This document shows positions 30,752-41,362 of a DNA stretch of 64,000 bases, one piece after another. This DNA is from Nitzschia sp. pyKryTriq1 (taxonomy: Eukaryota; Bacillariophyta; Bacillariophyceae; Bacillariales; Bacillariaceae): the NCBI GenBank assembly GCA_956465555.1, contig OY101117.1:3286001-3350000 (forward strand). The letters are read 5' to 3'. How positions within the stretch are numbered: position 1 is the stretch's first letter; every line of letters begins with the position of its first letter. The notes beneath the pieces are model-generated. The model was not told where the DNA came from, searched no databases, and saw only the letters and a list, made by a program, of their open reading frames with translations. A program made the position numbers and the translations under genes.

Positions 30752-33700
30752 ACGCAGCAGTTGCAACGACCTCCGGATCCACCGGATATTCCTACCGCGG
30801 TCCGGAATTTGGCCTTGACGGATTTTGAACGCAAAGCCGAAGAACGTGCGATTGGAATCGTCGGAACTTGGTTGTTTGATTGTGGATTGATTGATGAATT
30901 GTTGGTTCATGGTGGCATGACTAGCATGACTAACAATCTTGCGACTTCTACTAGAAAGAAGAACCATGGCGATGATGATGATGATGACGACACGGAAGAT
31001 GTCGTCACGATTGCCACCGTCTCGCAAGAAGGGATTGAAATTGGACCCATGGCAGGATTTCCCATTGAAGGACCATCCAAAATGGACAAGGAAATGGCCA
31101 AACTCAAGGCGACCAGTCAACGCACCTTGGCCTTGATCAATGCAAGATTGAACGATGGTGTCGCGGCATCCGGTGCCGAAGTCCAAGAATTGGTCAATGC
31201 CGTCAATTCGACCAAGGATGATCTAGGACGGTTGCGAGAACTCTCGACCTACATCTCCAACATTAGTCATAACAACAACAACAGCAATAATAATAATAAT
31301 GCTGGTGGTATTGGTGAAGATGGAGGCGCCTTTGCTTCGTCGTCTGGAGAACGACGTCAAAAATTCATGCTCACCCGGTATCCCAAATTGAAAAAGGCGA
31401 TCAATGCTCGACGCAATTTGGCACGTTGTTTTCGAGAACTCGACTTTTATAGTCAAATTCCCATCACATGCGATCGATTGCGAGATGATTTGCACAGCGC
31501 CGAATGGACCGAAGAGGAATGGAATTCCTTGCGAGATGTGTCACGAGAACATGTCGAATTGGAAATTTTCTTGGTCGAAGCCGAAGCGGGAATGAAAAAA
31601 CGAATCGATGAAGAAGCCAAAGATAACAACAGAACCAATGAACCACGTTCCAGAAATGAAGCAGCAGGAGCAGTGGAACCTTCCAAATCACGATCATCCT
31701 ACATGCCCAGTGCCGGCAAATTGCCACACAACTACGAAGAAGTCGATCACTTTCTTCATGAACATGTCAAGAATGTATGGGAATTGGGAGATGAAATTCG
31801 TTTGAGGATTCGAAGTGGCATTGGAACTGCCTTTGAATTGGCCATGAATAATCCTGCCGCCATGGTGGCACTCGTCGAAGCGGTCGAAGTATATGAGACC
31901 GCGGCGGAAGAATACAAGACGGTCCATGGAGAAGAAGCTGGGGGACATTCGTCCAATTCACTCAGGTTTACGGATATGAGAGCGTCGGCGTTGAAACAAA
32001 TTTATCAAGATTTTGAATTGCGAGGATTGGAAGTCTTTCGGGAAGTTCATGAAAGTGTAAGTAGTTGACTAACTGGTCGTGGTGTCACTGACTGACTGAC
32101 TGTGTGTTTGGAGGATGCGATTGTATCACCTGTATTGTATTCAACCCAACACATGGACGACAACTTACTCACTCATTCGCTCGCCCAATGCACTATATCC
32201 CACATGCTCGCGCATCGTATTATTGTTATTTTTATATAGGCTGGACTCGACGAAGAAGAAGACGAAGAGGCTGCGGCCAATGCCCACTTCTCGGCCGTCT
32301 TGAGGGCGTGTAATCATTTGACATCGGAAATTTCCTTTGTGCAAAATCAAATGAGTCCGTGCTTTCCATCCCATTGGGCTCTGGAAATGTTGTGGAGTAC
32401 TTGTGTCGCTCATATTTCGAGCAAACAAATCTTGGAGCAAATTGGAGGCACCGAAGGACACAAGCTTCCAGATCTTACAGTCACGCAATTGTTGGATTTG
32501 GTCGCTTGGGTGGAAAACTTTCGAGAAACGATTGAAGAATCCTTTCCGAATATTGGACAACATACGTCCCAAAAGACGTACTTTGATGAAAAGCCGGATT
32601 TGTTGCAAGAAGATAACAAACAAATCGATATGGATGTAGCCAAGGATTCCTTGGCGTGGGCCAATAATATGCTGTGGGAAGTCCATGATTTGGCCAAGGA
32701 TGAATTCTTGTTTCGCACCAAGGAACAAACGGATGAGTGGTTGGATAATGTGTACATGTACGTCGATCGATTCTTTTTGTTGTTGGTGACTGGATCTTGT
32801 TTGCGGGATGCATCTTGTTTGCGGGATGCATGATCTGCGTGGAATGGATGCTGTCATTGATGGTATTGCGTTGTATTGTACCCAAACACCCACTCACTCA
32901 CTCTCTGACTCACTGACTCACCCGCTCTTGTTCTTCTACTCGTTTCGAAATGTCATAACGGTACAGTGCCGAGCATACCAAGAGTCAAACTTCCGAGGGA
33001 CGTCTCATCACCTCCTTGTGCGAAGACGTATATTCGTTGGCAGGTGTGCAACTTCGTACCATTCGTGAACGTTTGACGCGTCGTTCGGAAGCTTTGGTTC
33101 AAGCTGTGGGTGTCATTTTCAAGAATCTCTACGAAAAGCAAATCAACTGTCGCAATACGTTCTTGCACGACTTTGAAACCTGCTGCGCTGCGGCCAATGA
33201 CTTTATTCGCATGAGTGAAAAGTGCGAAGAGATCTTGTCGGATCTAGTGACGGAATGCAATCTCACTCCGGAAGCATCGGACGTACTCGATGAGCAATCG
33301 GCCGTTCTTTTGGGTCTCTACAGCAACGATGCAGTCTTTGCGGCGCAAAAGGTGCATCTCTACATCTTTGAACCCATTGAAGAAGCCATTGGCGAGGAAT
33401 TATTTGGGGAAGAATGGCTGAATGAGCTGACCAACAATGAATTGGCCTTGACTTTAGTCCGCACAATGGAAGATTTCATGGGCGATTTGGAGATATTCTT
33501 GGATGAACTCATGGTGGGAAAGACACTCGACGCCTTGGTCACTGCGACGGTGAACTTTTATCTCAAAACCATGTTGCTCCGAAGTCACAGCTTCAACAGT
33601 AACAAGAAGCCGTTCTGGTCCAACAACCAGCGGGCCTTGGATCGCATTCGTGGCGATATCAATGTCATGAAGGAGTACTTTGAAAGTTTGGCTCCCTCGT

Positions 33701-34161
33701 ATCCGTCTTTGGGACGTTGTATCGAAAGCGAATTTGAAGTCCTCGATACCATCCATGAGCTCTTGTCGATTGCCGCGGAGGTCTCTCGATCGACGGATCG
33801 GGACTTTGTTATTTTCTTGCAAAAGCGAGTGAAAAATCTTGCCATTACCAAACTGGTGGTGGGAGATTTGTGGCACTTGGTCAAGCCTCAAGATGAAAAG
33901 GCAATTTACGAGCTGGTCGAGTCCATGGAAGAAGAAATGGCCGCCGTGGCTCCGAACGACGAGACAGCCGTCGATGTCGCACTTGCTCGGCAAACGGTTC
34001 CTGGTTTGCGTTTGGATCAAGAATTGGCCAAGTTGTGCGACATGAGCAAGCGCAGCCGTCCGGGCCTCAAGAGGAGTGCCATGGACCAAGGAGAGGCAGT
34101 ATTGAGTCGATGGCGACAAACATTCGGCAATCTGGTCGAGGAAGTCAGAGGGGAGCAGTAG
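30185..34161 (+). CDS. SEC6: Exocyst complex subunit Sec6 (EXOC3), 3 exons
   Basis: Exons 30185-32056, 32240-32757 and 32967-34161 (introns of 183 and 209 bases, GTAAGT and GTACGT donors) join to 3585 bases, 1194 residues. The N-terminal ~240 residues carry Asn, Gln and Ala runs and a charged helix. A coiled-coil/rod region follows (ARRNLARCFRELDFYSQIP, CDRLRDDLH). The C-terminal half matches Sec6: TLVRTMEDFMGDLEIFLDELMVGK, VTATVNFYLKTML, ALDRIRGDINVMKEYFESL. Exocyst tethers secretory vesicles to the plasma membrane before fusion; Sec6 also contacts SNARE proteins. The start has CATC repeats directly upstream and is followed by a clean frame; an upstream in-frame ATG at 30050 would add a hydrophobic stretch that does not fit Sec6. 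The protein is longer than animal Sec6 (~750) mainly through the N-terminal insertions. Confidence 0.8.
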
Positions 34162-35119
34162 ATACAAAAATTACTCATAAAAGCTAACCCCAGCATTAAT
34201 TTATGTCCCGAAATCTACATCCACTACCAGAAGAACAGACTGGCAAGACCGAACGAAAGTAGGATCGAGGAAACGTTGGGGCTACCTGCTGCCGAACTTT
34301 TGGGTACCGGTTTGGGGGGATCCACACAATTGTAATCGAAACCGATCAAGCCCTCGGTGAACATGACCTTCTCAATGTTGCCATTCAAGGCACCGCATCC
34401 GCTACAAATGAGGCGGCGCCTGCGTTAGCAGCTTGGGCACCTTCAGCCGTCTCGAAGACATTGAAAAAGAAGATCTTGTCCGTTCCTGTGACAATGCTAC
34501 CGCCATACTCCAGGAATCCATCTTTACTCTGGATGATGGGAGTGTAGCCATTCTCGAACTCGTCGGCAACAACCCGGATAGTGAAGTTCGAGTCGTCTGT
34601 AAGTTTCCACAAACGAGTCGTCGACAGATAGTTGCCTACATTGAAGCATTCACACACGGTAGTGTGCGCGGGGATTTTGCGCGATAATAATTTCAGCCGT
34701 ACTCGTATGTTAGGGAGTTCGCGACTGCCGTGCGCCATATTTTTATGGCCGCATCTTTCGCCCCGCCGCTTCCCACAATCTACAATGATATGTTCCGTCA
34801 TTGTTCTCATTCTTGAGATGCTCTACTGTACTTATATTGCCTTCTACCGGTACAAAATACGAAACCTGGTATCATTGTCGGTTACTACTAAAGCTATGAG
34901 AGATAGTGAGGATGATGCATGAGGTGTCGGCGTTACTGTCTATGCACCCACCGTCCCCACATTCATCAGTATTTGTGATGAATTCGCTGAGTGGTGGCAC
35001 ACGACGACTGGCGAAGTCCTTGACCGTACGCACGTTCTTCCTATCCTGCATGCTCTGCGGGGTCATCCGGAAGCTGAACGCTTGCGGGAGATCCATATTA
35101 CCATAATCCTTGCGACGGT
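34162..35119. other. Intergenic region holding a broken gene
   Basis: Apart from the pseudogene at 34224-34810 there is no supported gene. A minus-strand frame at 34872-35165 overlaps the start of the duplicated symporter segment and has no recognisable domain. Confidence 0.45.
34224..34810 (-). pseudogene. Frameshifted remnant of a secreted/GPI-type protein gene
   Basis: Two overlapping minus-strand frames read like one protein. The first (34810 to 34385) contains FTIRVVADEFENGYTP, GGSIVTGTDKIFFFNVFETA and stops. The second, in another frame, starts at about 34420 with CSGCGALNGNIEKVMF, continues FDYNCVDPPKPVPKSS and ends at 34224 with a hydrophobic tail (SSILLSFGLASLFFW) like a GPI-anchor signal. 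No intron fits the short gap, so a one- or two-base shift has broken the gene, unless it is an assembly error. The 5' end also seems to be missing. No family recognised. Confidence 0.5.
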
Positions 35120-38100
35120 TAGCTGGTACTGTATTAGTGGAAGAAAAGTATACACGCCGAGACAATCATTTTCAGACCATGAAATCCTATTGCATTATAT
35201 AATTTTATACATCAGTAAACAATCGTACAGTAATATTCGTGGGAATATTGATCAAACCTTCGGAGACAACAAATGTTCCTGTTCCTCTTCTTCCTCCTCT
35301 GACGCACGTCCGGATTCCTTTACCATGGGCATGGATAGTTCCAATCCGCTCAATCGACGAGACGACTGCATGGCCAAGGCCGACAGCCTGCGCTGATTGG
35401 GCGTGGGAACAAACTCTTTCTTTTCCTGGGGTTTTTCCTCCAACAAGCCCAATTCCTGCATGGTTAGGGCAATGGATGAGCGACGACGAGTGATCAATTC
35501 GTTCGTCTCGTCGTACGAAGTACGCTTGTTCATTTCTTCTTTGGTCATTTCCACCAAATCAATATCGATACCTTCCTTTGCAATCTTTTCTTCGTCGACC
35601 GGGAAGTCGTCGGGCATGCGGAAAATAGCCAACAACAACAAGAACGTCGGCACGAGAGAGAACATGATCGCCTTGAAGGCCCACCAGGGCAGACCTCGAA
35701 CTACCGCGGGGGGATACAAAAAGACATTGCCAGTAGTGTCTTGGGTATCCAGGGGCGGCTCAAGTCCGGCCGTCAAAGGAGTGATCATGGTCACAATAAA
35801 GAACATCATAAAGCACCACCATGGATTGGCGAGGGGCTCATTGACACCCTCCATGGACTTCCAGACCAGTTGCGGAGTCAGAGAATGTTGTCCGAACCGA
35901 GAAAGTTTGGGGACGTCCCAAGAAGGACGACCGGCGTATAGGAGCTCCATCTCGGTAGAATCGTCCACCTTCTTCTTTGGGGCAAGGTCGCGAGTGGCCT
36001 CGGCTCCCACCACCAGACGGCGAATGCCTTCCAAGAGCCCCATTACGACGAATTGTAGAATGAATCCCGTGACACCCGAATCGACGGGCAGCGAGTCGGG
36101 AGTGGGCTTGACGTATCCAAAATAGAAGGAAAAACAGTAGATGGTCGCGACGAAAGCACCACCGACAATACACCAGGGATGAATGTCAGTCTTTTTGTTG
36201 TAGGCAAAGAGTCCCGTCAAAAAGGCGGGAACGGCTTGGGCCGACAGGGCAAACTGAATCGCTCCTAGATCAGTGATGCCTTGATCCCAAAAGATACCCA
36301 CCAACAAAGCGATAATCACGGAGAAGAGCGAAACGGCCTTTCCGATAATGGTCACTTCTGTGGTGCTAGCCGAAGGACGCAAGGGATAAATGATCTCGAC
36401 GGTTATCAATTGCGAAAGTGCAATGATGAGAGAGTCGGCCGTACTCATGATAGCGGCGAGCGAGGCCGTGACGGCCATGACTCCAGCACCTAGGGCAAAT
36501 CCTCCCAAGCTCATCATTTCTTCCAAAATGGCGGCAAACGGATTGGCAGGGCTGGTGGCATTGCCAGCCGAATCAGCCAACATCGCTACTCCGACAGTAC
36601 CCATAAAAATACCCACAAAGGAAGTGAACCACGGGCCAGCGGTCATCACAGCTGTACGTAATTCAAATCCGGATTACATTGAATTACAATATAAAATCAG
36701 ATACAAGAAATAAGCATGAGTACATCATACATAATGGCCCATCACAAACATCAAGCGCTTTAGCAAAAATACTTACCATATCCCCACTTGAGGGATTTGA
36801 GGTCCTTGGCAGCATAGGTCCTTTGCACTAGATGGGGAAGAGTAAAGAAGGAAAAGTTGACGACCGAGAACTGCCAAAACTTCCACTGACTCTCCTTGGA
36901 CGGGGTTTGGTAAAATTGGGGCTTGGGAAACGTTTCAGGATCCAAGTCCGACCACCCGCCAAAATTGCGGACGATGACCGAAGGTACGATGATAAACGAT
37001 AGTACCATCACAACAGCTTGAATCGCATCGGTTAGAGCAACACTGTTGAGTCCTCCGAGCCACTCAAAGACGAGGATCAAAAACATAATGATAATGACCG
37101 GGTAGGTCGTGTCCGGATCCAATTCAAAGATGGAATTGAACGTTCCCTTGATGGCGATGACTTGCGCCGCCAGGTAGACGAGGGTGGGAAGGACTTGCAA
37201 GAAGAGAATGGTGTACCGCAAGAGCTGCGACTGGTAACGATCAGTGATAAAGTCGACTGGCGACTGGTGGTTCCGGATCAGAGAAGCTTTGCGAAGACGC
37301 ATTCCGGTGCCGAAGTATCCAGTGACGATCGCCATAAGGGTGGGGATCCACCGAATCGAAACCCATCCCAGTGCGTAGGCTTCGTTCGGGACACCGACCA
37401 CCGTGTAGCCGGAAAAGAGAGAGGCAAACAGCGTCCCCGCAGTCAACAGAGGCCCAAAATCGCGGCCTCCTAAATAGTGCGCTGCGAGTTTGTCGCTGAC
37501 TCCTTGATGCTTCATGTTTTCCATGCGCTTGTACGCCCAGTACGTGGCGCCTGCCAACAACAAAAAGTAGATGGGGACAGCCACATAGAGTCCTGGAAGG
37601 ATGGAACGAAGGAAGGAAGGTGCGAGTGCGCCGTGTGTGAGTTCGCTGTTCAGCAGGAAGGACGAGTTTGCTGGTCATACTGAAGAATATTCTTCAGACA
37701 CATCTTCGGCGCCGCCCTCTTCTTCTTTCATTTCAATTCACTTACCGGTTCGGTTTTCGGCGGATACCATGGTTGCTGTTGCTTATGTTGATCTCTGAAA
37801 TAATAATGATGATGATGCTTGTTATTTCGCTTGACTTGTGCTGGTGCTGGGCCGAAAATGAAGTGGCTGATTGCAGGAAGGGCTGAAGGCAGTGGGGGTG
37901 GTGGGAATGCGGAGATTAGATACACTGGCTCAGGCATGTGTTGCAAGTTGTTGCAAGGCGATGTATCAAGTTCGTACTACTTGTACGAGTATGGCCGAGA
38001 AGCGTGATGTTGGATTTTGGATACCTGCCAGGTGTCTAAGAACTCTGCTGGCTTCTGATGTCTTGGTTCGGCGGCGCTGCAGTTCGAATGCTGCATGCAA

Positions 38101-38150
38101 TAAATAATACTGCAGGAATCTTTAGGACGTATTATATATGCCCCCTCCGC
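35120..38150. repeat. Duplicated segment, copy A
   Basis: Matches 41360-44595 (copy B). The left boundary is the shared word TAGCTGGTACTGTA at 35120 and 41360. On the right, clear similarity runs through the symporter gene and first exon to about 37870, is interrupted, and returns at about 37993-38148 (AAGAACTCTGC, CGAATGCTGCATGCAATA, TATGCCCCCTCC). Coding parts are nearly identical, introns less so. Confidence 0.9.
35252..37770 (-). CDS. Sodium:solute symporter family transporter, copy A, 3 exons
   Basis: Exons 37770-37746, 37592-36777 and 36651-35252 join to 2241 bases, 746 residues. Exon 1 is only 25 bases (MVSAENRT). Typical SSS features: YLGGRDFGPLLTAGTLFASLFSGYTVVGVPNEAY in helices 1-2, FEWLGGLNSVALTDAIQAVVMVLSF, and MSTADSLIIALSQL in the later core helices. 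About 13 hydrophobic segments are visible. A long hydrophilic C-terminal tail (~120 residues) holds RRRSSIAL and similar basic-Ser sites, suggesting control by phosphorylation. Family members couple sodium or proton entry to uptake of proline, sugars, pantothenate, urea and others; the substrate cannot be named here. A second, nearly identical gene lies 6.2 kb away in the same orientation. Confidence 0.92.
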
Positions 38151-39394
38151 GAGATTGGAGCACTCTCTACCTATCGGCTGACGTACAGACTGATAAAGGG
38201 TTCCTTTCGGGAATTGGATGATGATTCTATGGATCTAGAGGGCGTAGATGTGGGTTTTCACGGAAGAAGTTTCTCCAGTGCTGTAGTTTGCGCTTTTTGT
38301 CCTCGTGGTGCTGTTTGGCATAGATAGGCAACCACACATTGTAGGTTGCCCAATACCTACCTCAGGACGCGGAGGGTACTAACCTCTCGTCGTGAGAAAC
38401 ATACCGGGACGCCCAATACCAACCTCGGGGCAAAAGGGGAGACCCTCTGCCACGAGAAACATACCGGGCCATCACGGGTCTACATCAGACCCCAAGTCCT
38501 GGAGTGGACAAACCTCATGTCCATGATCGACATGGCCCGGACTAGAAGCTTCCGGGACCTCAATTCAGGAACGCGACGGAAACCTCCACGACCCGATTCC
38601 AGCTCCCTTAATCTCATTGGCAGACTGTAACTTGGCTGGAGCACCAGCAATTAAGCAGCTAAGCACATGATTGAATACGTCATGCTTTTACGAATTGAAC
38701 GATGTGATTGGCACTCGCAAGGATGACATCTACAAGCGTCTTTTGAGTTTCTAAAAGTCTTGAGTGATGACTACCATGTTGCTGTTTTGTGTGTTGCAGA
38801 AGATCTGATATGAACTTGTAGAGTGGAGTGAAGACGAAGATTTTAGTGTAGAAGAAGATTTTAGTAATGAGTAAAGAGAAATTTGCCACCGACAACCAAC
38901 ACCCCACAGACTCCCTAGGTACCGGACTAGACGTCTGTCCTCCCATCAGCATTCAGAAGTTGCGGGATCTTCCAATAATCGGGCAAAGAAACTTCCGGAA
39001 ACTTCCACCGGAGAACCTGCGGAGAACATCCTTGCAAGAAACTTCAGAACCCTACGGTAGTCTGAAGGGGTTGATTGTGTGTGTCGAAAGTACAGTACGT
39101 AAGATTGGGTCGTTTTTGTTGTCCGAAAACCAGTAAAACACTGGTAGGCAACGGGGCAAGTCTAACAGGACGCGGCGAGAGGGAGCAGCCAAACAGAGGT
39201 CGGAGCTTCAGCGTCGTCCATCCATCCATCCATCCATCCATCATCCTCATCAGATAGTAGGTTTCGCACTCTCTCTATCTATCTACCCATATTGTTGGGT
39301 CCACCTCATTATTCGCCTTTTGCATGTAGTCTACTAGTGTCTCAATACGCACAGACTGTATGACGACTGTATTACGTTTCGAAAGATAAACGCA
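37771..39394. other. Intergenic region between symporter A and PUS10
   Basis: Contains the upstream part of the duplication (to ~38150), a tandem repeat with a small hairpin (38327-38470) and a 94-codon plus-strand frame at 38346-38630 that looks like a decayed coding fragment but is not recognisable. Near 39218-39242 there is a CATC repeat upstream of PUS10, similar to that before Sec6. Confidence 0.45.
38327..38470. repeat. Small hairpin followed by imperfect 63-base tandem repeat
   Basis: GGCAACC (38327-38333) pairs with GGTTGCC (38344-38350). Then two imperfect units, 38348-38410 and 38411-38470, both begin GCCCAATACC and end GAGAAACATACCGGG. This lies just beyond the end of the symporter duplication. 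It may be part of a mobile-element relic. Confidence 0.7.
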
Positions 39395-41362
39395 ATGTCC
39401 GACGATGCTTCTGATTCTGCTGTAAGCAACGACGACTTTATGTGCCCGAAATGTCAAAGCTATCTTTCCATCACGTCGTCCCCGCCGTCCACCGAGCCGA
39501 AACAAGGCCCCGCTGATAATCCTAATAGTAATGATAAATCAGCCAAAACTACAACGCCGATCTGCAGTGTTTGCCTGGGGTTATGGGACCCGACACTCTC
39601 CACCCAGTGGTTACAAGGTGCTTTACAACGAGCCTGTGAACCCTATGGTGGAATTGCAGCGAATCGCTTTTGCACGCTTGCCAATCATGGACCCACCTTG
39701 TCCATTTGTGGGGACGTCTATCTACGCTATCGAAATAAGCAACAACAACAACAACAACAACGACAAACCACGTCGTCATCTTCGTCATCGTCCACTCTCT
39801 ACTCGATATATTTGCATGATCTCAAACAAGCATTGTATCAACGCATTCAAGAAATCATAAAGAATGATGCCGCAGAATCATCATCATCATCATCATCATC
39901 ATCCAAACCTCCAATTCTTTCCAACTCGGAACAACAAGGCTATCTATCGATACATATTTCCTGTATTCCACCCAAGGGTCAATCGATTCTCGATCAGGCA
40001 GTAGCACACTCCTCGCACTACAACAGCAACAATAAGAAACGAAAGAGATCTCGACACAAAGGGCCCTTTACCACACAAGGAGGAGACCCGCGTGTGAGTC
40101 TGGAACGTCGTCTACAAGCGCAAGGATATCAATGGTGGACGCTGGCTGAAGCCGAAGAACAGTCATCCTCGATTTTAGCACCGGCCAATAATCATCTTCT
40201 TGGGATGATCATCACTTCGCCACCCATGATGGAATGCCATGTGGCCGTCTTTCGTAGACCCATTTTCTTATACGGGTATTATACTAAATCACGAAGAGAT
40301 GTGTCACAAACTCCCTTTGTCGTAATGGACAAAAAGGAGGAGGGAAGAGGAGAAGGCGCAACGACAAACAAAGCCAATGCCAATGGCGCTGCAATTGACA
40401 ATAATGACAACGACAATACCAACAAGAACTCTACTACTACGGTCATGACGACATTGGGCGTCACATCCGTCGAAGAAGAAATTTGCAATCCCATTATTCA
40501 ACTCTTGGGAGTATCGACCGAAAACAATCTTCCCGCATCATCCTCGTCTGAGTCCTCATCCAGTGCTGCTGCTGGTAGCGTTCAATATGGCATGTGTAAA
40601 TTCCATGCCTCGGGACGAGAAGACATGGATGTGCGCATGCTCTTACGACCCAGTATTATGTCTGCGACCAATCGGGGTCGTCCCTTTTGTGTTCAAATTG
40701 TGGATTCCTTGCGACCACTCCAATCGGCACACCAACTCAAAGAAATTGTCCGCCGAATCAATCATGAGAATGATAGTGATCAAGATCAAGATCAAGATGG
40801 ACCTGGTGGTGGTGGTGCTGCTGCTGCTGCTTCCAGCAGTCCTCTTTGGTATGGAAGTAATCCCATGGGAGTGGGAGTTGCTAGCTTGCAACTTGTATCC
40901 GCTTCTGCCTTTTCGGGCTTGCAAGCCGATACGGAAAGCAAGGTAAAACATTATGGCTGTCATTGCTGGTCCGAACAAGAGCTACCCGACGATTGGACGT
41001 TTGATCTTGCTCATCATCATCCACAACTACAATCATCGCAACCACTTCCACTTCCACTTCCACTTCCACTGACCATTCAACAACGTACTCCCTTGCGAGT
41101 CTTGCATCGCCGCGCCAATCTAGTCAGGGAGCGGCAAATTTTGGCAGCACAGGCACGACGAGTCGATGCTCATCATTTCCGACTGGAATTGACCACCCAA
41201 GCTGGAACCTACGTCAAGGAATTTGTGCATGGCGACTTGAGACGAACGACACCAAGCATGGCTACCTTGTTGGGTACAAAGACGAATATACTACTGTTGG
41301 ATTGTGAGGGAATCGAAATCGATGAGGAATCCATTTCGCAAAAGAGTGAATCAGAGTCCTAG
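39395..41362 (+). CDS. PUS10: tRNA pseudouridine synthase Pus10
   Basis: A single-exon protein of 655 residues. Pus10 makes pseudouridine 54/55 in the T loop of tRNA. An N-terminal zinc-binding set CPKC...CSVC (residues ~16-60) corresponds to the THUMP-like accessory region of the family. The catalytic motif GREDMDVRMLL lies at ~407-417 and contains the active-site Asp. PFCVQIVDS, TPLRVLHRRANLVRERQI and the terminal LTTQAGTYVKEFVHGDLRRTTPS..LLG are the other diagnostic blocks. Insertions rich in Ser, Asn and Gln break the conserved parts. It sits between two same-strand copies of a symporter on the opposite strand. Its stop codon TAG (41360-41362) coincides with the left edge of symporter segment B, so its last codons may have been altered by that rearrangement. 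Confidence 0.95.
   Translation: MSDDASDSAVSNDDFMCPKCQSYLSITSSPPSTEPKQGPADNPNSNDKSAKTTTPICSVCLGLWDPTLSTQWLQGALQRACEPYGGIAANRFCTLANHGPTLSICGDVYLRYRNKQQQQQQQRQTTSSSSSSSTLYSIYLHDLKQALYQRIQEIIKNDAAESSSSSSSSSKPPILSNSEQQGYLSIHISCIPPKGQSILDQAVAHSSHYNSNNKKRKRSRHKGPFTTQGGDPRVSLERRLQAQGYQWWTLAEAEEQSSSILAPANNHLLGMIITSPPMMECHVAVFRRPIFLYGYYTKSRRDVSQTPFVVMDKKEEGRGEGATTNKANANGAAIDNNDNDNTNKNSTTTVMTTLGVTSVEEEICNPIIQLLGVSTENNLPASSSSESSSSAAAGSVQYGMCKFHASGREDMDVRMLLRPSIMSATNRGRPFCVQIVDSLRPLQSAHQLKEIVRRINHENDSDQDQDQDGPGGGGAAAAASSSPLWYGSNPMGVGVASLQLVSASAFSGLQADTESKVKHYGCHCWSEQELPDDWTFDLAHHHPQLQSSQPLPLPLPLPLTIQQRTPLRVLHRRANLVRERQILAAQARRVDAHHFRLELTTQAGTYVKEFVHGDLRRTTPSMATLLGTKTNILLLDCEGIEIDEESISQKSESES

Noticed and set aside
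35397-36125. 242-codon plus-strand frame (and its twin at 41650-42309)
   Set aside because: Antisense shadow of the symporter last exon; it appears in both copies only because the copies are duplicates.
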